A stretch of 46,648 nucleotides of DNA from Bacteroidota bacterium (GTDB lineage: Bacteria; Bacteroidota; Bacteroidia; Chitinophagales; Chitinophagaceae), in the NCBI GenBank assembly GCA_013286835.1, contig JABDEZ010000008.1, positions 1-46,648 on the forward strand, in the 5' to 3' direction. A model generated the notes under the pieces. It searched no databases and was not told where the DNA came from. It saw nothing but the letters and a program-made list of their open reading frames with translations. Position numbers and translations under genes: made by a program. Shown in pieces: positions 43,911 through 46,648 of this stretch. How positions within the stretch are numbered: position 1 is the stretch's first letter; every line of letters starts with the position of its first letter.

Positions 43911-45038
43911 ATGCTCCGTCTTGTATTTATTATCCTTCTTTTCTTGGGCTCATTATTAGCTGTATTTCCGGCACCTATATTGTTTTGCTGGTATGTGGCT
44001 ATACTGGTTACGGAGTTCCCCTGGATATTTATTGCTGCTACGGTTGTATTGCTGGTTTTGGGTTTTGGGTTAAGAGGGGTAAGTCTTGCTGGAACTGTTT
44101 TAGGTGTTGTGGCACTTATATTTTTTTTAAGGCCTATTGTGGGTGCTCATGTTGTATCTACGAAGTTGGATGAAGGCCTGCAGGAGGCATTTGGTAAGTA
44201 TGCAATAAATGATGCAACACCTGCTTTTAACGTAACAGGTATGATAACGGGCATTGGTGCGGGACAACTGGCTTATAAAACCTTGGCTTACACACCTGCT
44301 GGTATTATGCCGCTCACCCTTGATTATTATACCTCACAACAGCCTGGCAATAGGCCATGTGTTGTGGTGGTACATGGTGGCTCATGGGCTGGTGGCACCA
44401 GCCAGCAATTGCCAGAATTGAATAGCTACCTGGCAAACGCTGGTTACAATGTGGCAACCATTAACTATAGGCTGACCCCAGAGTTTAAAAGCCCGTCTCA
44501 GGTTGAAGACCTACATACCGCAATAGATTATCTAAAAAGGAACGCACAAACACTTAATATAGATACCAGTAAGCTGGTATTGTTAGGCCGTTCAGCAGGT
44601 GGGCAAATAGTATTGGAAGCCGCCTACACATTTAATGATCCCAATATAAAAGGGGTGGTCAGTTACTATGGCCCGGCAGATATGATATGGGGGTACCAGC
44701 ACCCGGCTAATAGAATGGTCTATCATTCGTGCGAGGTACTGGAAAATTATATCGGGGGTACTTATAGTGCGATGCCCCAACAATATGCTGAGGCTTCACC
44801 TATCTTAGCTGTTACTCCCAAATCGGTTCCTACATTGTTAATACAAGGCAAGCTGGATGTGCTTGTCGCCTATCAGCATGCGCCACGGCTGGTTGAAAAG
44901 TTGAATGCAGCTCACGTGCCTAACTACCTGCTGAGCCTTCCATGGGCTACGCATGGCTGCGACTATACGCTTAACGGACCTAGTGGACAATTAGCTACCT
45001 ATGCAGTAAGTCGCTTTTTGGAAAAGGTGTGCAAGTAG
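43911..45038 (+). CDS. Membrane-anchored alpha/beta hydrolase (esterase-like)
   Basis: 375 residues. Two or three N-terminal membrane segments (about 3-75) precede an alpha/beta hydrolase domain. The oxyanion hole is HGGSWAGG (155-162), the nucleophile Ser228 lies in LLGRSAGGQ, the acid Asp316 in LIQGKLDVLVAY, and the base His348 in PWATHGCDY. This is the hormone-sensitive-lipase/BD-FAE-like esterase type, which hydrolyses short-chain carboxylic esters. It has no signal peptide cleavage site, so the catalytic domain is tethered to the membrane; which side is uncertain. The natural substrate is unknown. Confidence 0.88.
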   Translation: MLRLVFIILLFLGSLLAVFPAPILFCWYVAILVTEFPWIFIAATVVLLVLGFGLRGVSLAGTVLGVVALIFFLRPIVGAHVVSTKLDEGLQEAFGKYAINDATPAFNVTGMITGIGAGQLAYKTLAYTPAGIMPLTLDYYTSQQPGNRPCVVVVHGGSWAGGTSQQLPELNSYLANAGYNVATINYRLTPEFKSPSQVEDLHTAIDYLKRNAQTLNIDTSKLVLLGRSAGGQIVLEAAYTFNDPNIKGVVSYYGPADMIWGYQHPANRMVYHSCEVLENYIGGTYSAMPQQYAEASPILAVTPKSVPTLLIQGKLDVLVAYQHAPRLVEKLNAAHVPNYLLSLPWATHGCDYTLNGPSGQLATYAVSRFLEKVCK

Positions 45039-45056
45039 GTTGAAACACAAATCTCA

Positions 45057-45087
45057 AAGGCTTTTTAATTGCTAAGCCTTATTTTTG
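45057..45087 (+). terminator. Hairpin between hydrolase gene and tyrS, overlapping the tyrS -7 element
   Basis: A 7-bp stem AAGGCTT/AAGCCTT with a 10-base loop is followed by ATTTTTG, a probable terminator for the upstream gene. The same T tract contains TATTTTTG (45080-45087), a full TAnnTTTG match 24 bases before the tyrS ATG at 45112. It may serve as both. Confidence 0.5.
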
Positions 45088-45111
45088 CCTCGTTACAAAT
45101 TATTTATTGAG

Positions 45112-46389
45112 ATGAACCTTATAGCTGAATTAAAGGCGAGGAACCTGGTGCAAGATGTAATACCTGGCACAGAAGAACAGTTGAACAAAGGAATGACCAG
45201 TGGTTATATAGGTTTTGATCCTACATCAGACAGCCTGCATATAGGCAGCCTGTTGCCTATAACCTTACTGATGCGTATGCAGCGCGCAGGGCACAAGCCT
45301 TATGCCCTCGTAGGCGGGGCTACAGGGATGATAGGTGACCCTTCAGGTAAATCGGCAGAGCGCAACCTGCTGGACATGGATACTATACAACGTAATTGTG
45401 CCGGTATACGCAAGCAACTGGAAAAGTTTCTTGATTTTGACGAAACGCAGCCTAATGCAGCTGTGATGGTAAATAATTACGACTGGTTTAAAGACTATGG
45501 TTTCCTCGATTTTATACGTGAGATAGGTAAGCACATATCTGTAAACTATATGCTGGCTAAAGATTCTGTACAAAAACGCCTGGAAACAGGGTTGTCTTTT
45601 ACAGAGTTTACGTACCAATTGATACAGGGTTTTGATTTTTACTACCTCTACAATAATAAGAATGTAAAACTACAGATGGGTGGCGCTGACCAGTGGGGGA
45701 ATATTGTTACGGGTACAGAACTGATACGCCGCAAGGGCGGAGGGGATGCCTTTGCAATGACTTGCCCATTGATCACGAAAAGTGATGGCAGCAAGTTTGG
45801 CAAAAGTGAAGGTGGAAATGTATGGCTGGATCCGGAAAAGACATCGCCGTACCAGTTTTACCAGTTTTGGCTGAAACTGCCAGATGCTGACGCTGAACGT
45901 ATGGCATTGACGTTTTCTTTTAAAACAGTTGAAGAAATAAATGCATTAATAGCAGAACATCAGCAAGCGCCCCACCAACGCAAGCTGCAAAAGGCCCTTG
46001 CAGAAGAACTAACGATACTGGTACATAGTAGCGAGGATCTGTTGTTTGCACAACGTGCATCAGAAATACTGTTTGGGCAATCATCGCTGGAAGCATTGCA
46101 GGCATTAACTGAAAAACAATTGCTTGAGGTGATGGATGGAGTGCCGCAAGTTGCGAGCACAAAGGCTAACCTGGCTGAAGGGTTTGATCTTATTAGTTTC
46201 CTTGCTGACAGCGGAGTGTTTGCATCGAAAGGTGAAGCACGTAAAATGGTTCAGAATGGAGGGGTAAGCATCAACAAGCAAAAAGTAGCAGCAATAGATT
46301 TCTTGCTGAAAGAAGAGCATTTGTTGAATGGTAGTTACGTTTTGATACAAAAGGGTAAATCAAATTACACGCTCGCTATTTTTAATTGA
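45112..46389 (+). CDS. tyrS: Tyrosyl-tRNA synthetase
   Basis: 425 residues from the ATG at 45112. The nine codons before it, starting at TTG 45085, lie inside the predicted promoter and are rejected. Class I signatures HIGS (43-46, in [10 protein letters not shown]) and KFGKS (228-232) are present, with the Tyr-binding GGADQWGNI between them. The C-terminal S4 RNA-binding domain (about 355-425) ends the protein. It charges tRNA-Tyr. The length and KFGKS form fit the standard bacterial TyrS. Confidence 0.97.
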   Translation: MNLIAELKARNLVQDVIPGTEEQLNKGMTSGYIGFDPTSDSLHIGSLLPITLLMRMQRAGHKPYALVGGATGMIGDPSGKSAERNLLDMDTIQRNCAGIRKQLEKFLDFDETQPNAAVMVNNYDWFKDYGFLDFIREIGKHISVNYMLAKDSVQKRLETGLSFTEFTYQLIQGFDFYYLYNNKNVKLQMGGADQWGNIVTGTELIRRKGGGDAFAMTCPLITKSDGSKFGKSEGGNVWLDPEKTSPYQFYQFWLKLPDADAERMALTFSFKTVEEINALIAEHQQAPHQRKLQKALAEELTILVHSSEDLLFAQRASEILFGQSSLEALQALTEKQLLEVMDGVPQVASTKANLAEGFDLISFLADSGVFASKGEARKMVQNGGVSINKQKVAAIDFLLKEEHLLNGSYVLIQKGKSNYTLAIFN

Positions 46390-46400
46390 TGCCAGTGTAG

Positions 46401-46408
46401 TACTTTTG
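46401..46408 (+). promoter_or_regulatory. -7 element abutting the cytochrome gene
   Basis: TACTTTTG ends one base before the ATG at 46410. If functional, the transcript would start about at the second ATG (46416), implying that later start and a leaderless message. Confidence 0.35.
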
Positions 46409-46409
46409 A

Positions 46410-46648
46410 ATGGGTATGCCTCCTCGGTTATTACGTTATATATTAATTACATTGGCTTTGGTAGCTGTAACGCTGCCTGCCTTTTTCTGCAATAGTCCTA
46501 AAAGCAGTGTGCCCACTGAGCATGCTGAAAGTGATTGGCGCAATGTGTATGACAGCAGTGTGCATTATGTAGGCATGCAGACCTGCCGTACCTGCCACGA
46601 AGGTGTGTACCAGACATTTATACAAACGGGGATGGGACAATCTTTTGG
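46410..46648 (+). CDS. Multihaem cytochrome c, 5' part only
   Basis: The first 79 codons are present; the gene runs off the right end. The N-terminus is hydrophobic (LRYILITLALVAVTLPAFFC), a signal peptide that may end at a lipidated Cys although the residues before it fit a lipobox poorly. A CxxCH haem site follows: MQTCRTCHEGVYQTF. The context HYVGMQTCRTCHEGVYQTFIQTGMGQSFG resembles periplasmic multihaem cytochromes with several CxxCH sites. The ATG at 46410 or 46416 may be used. It would depend on the cytochrome c maturation system represented here by ccmE-ccmF. Confidence 0.75.
   Translation, partial: MGMPPRLLRYILITLALVAVTLPAFFCNSPKSSVPTEHAESDWRNVYDSSVHYVGMQTCRTCHEGVYQTFIQTGMGQSF

Noticed and set aside
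1-46648. CRISPR array, prophage, insertion sequence or other mobile element
   Set aside because: No regularly spaced repeats, transposase, integrase, or terminal inverted repeats with target duplications were found; gaps are short and genes are housekeeping.

Overview
The window reads as a chromosomal segment of a Bacteroidota bacterium, most likely in or near the Chitinophagaceae/Sphingobacteriia side of the phylum. Support: type IX secretion genes (porU, porV, gldJ), a SusC-style TonB receptor with a carboxypeptidase-regulatory domain, Omp28, DUF4175 and DUF3667 proteins, few Shine-Dalgarno sites, and repeated TAnnTTTG -7 elements just upstream of genes. The genus cannot be fixed from sequence alone. 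The segment is ordinary chromosome: one tRNA, about 32 protein genes, short intergenic gaps, and no insertion sequence, phage, integrase or CRISPR array.

Layout. 1-1800: a partial cupin gene, a Rieske lipoprotein and a JmjC-like cupin_8 oxygenase. 1982-5716: convergent glgB and malQ (alpha-glucan metabolism), separated by a cluster of three hairpins. 5775-7634: DUF47 regulator plus PiT phosphate transporter operon, with the best promoter in the window (TTG-N17-TAnnTTTG). 7874-12829: MDR oxidoreductase, FadI-like thiolase, an orphan OppC/DppC-type permease and a secreted M28 peptidase. 13033-19881: type IX secretion and gliding block, porU-porV on the minus strand and gldJ divergent on the plus strand. 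19977-24305: murF, then minus-strand omp28, glutaminyl cyclase, lspA and zapA. 24403-26021: rbfA overlapping an FtsX/LolE-type permease. 26202-27841: divergent ureohydrolase and a conserved hypothetical. 27978-31146: TonB receptor and a small membrane protein. 31422-34355: ccmE-ccmF for cytochrome c maturation. 34600-41300: DUF3667, mutS2 and a giant DUF4175 protein. 41436-41520: tRNA-Leu(GAG). 41678-46389: FMN glutamate-synthase-like protein, AAC(3)-I-like acetyltransferase, alpha/beta hydrolase and tyrS. The window ends in a partial multihaem cytochrome gene.

Several genes share an envelope-export theme. PorU and PorV process and deliver type IX cargo, GldJ belongs to the gliding and secretion machinery, LspA matures lipoproteins (GldJ, Omp28 and the cyclase itself are predicted ones), and the glutaminyl cyclase would cap the N-terminal Gln left by signal peptidase I on PorV, the M28 peptidase and the TonB receptor. 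I found no convincing new multi-gene system. The best leads are the promoter set with possible leaderless messages, the CxxxY-type CcmE, a MutS2 without an Smr domain, the hairpin cluster between glgB and malQ, and the AAC(3)-I-like acetyltransferase.
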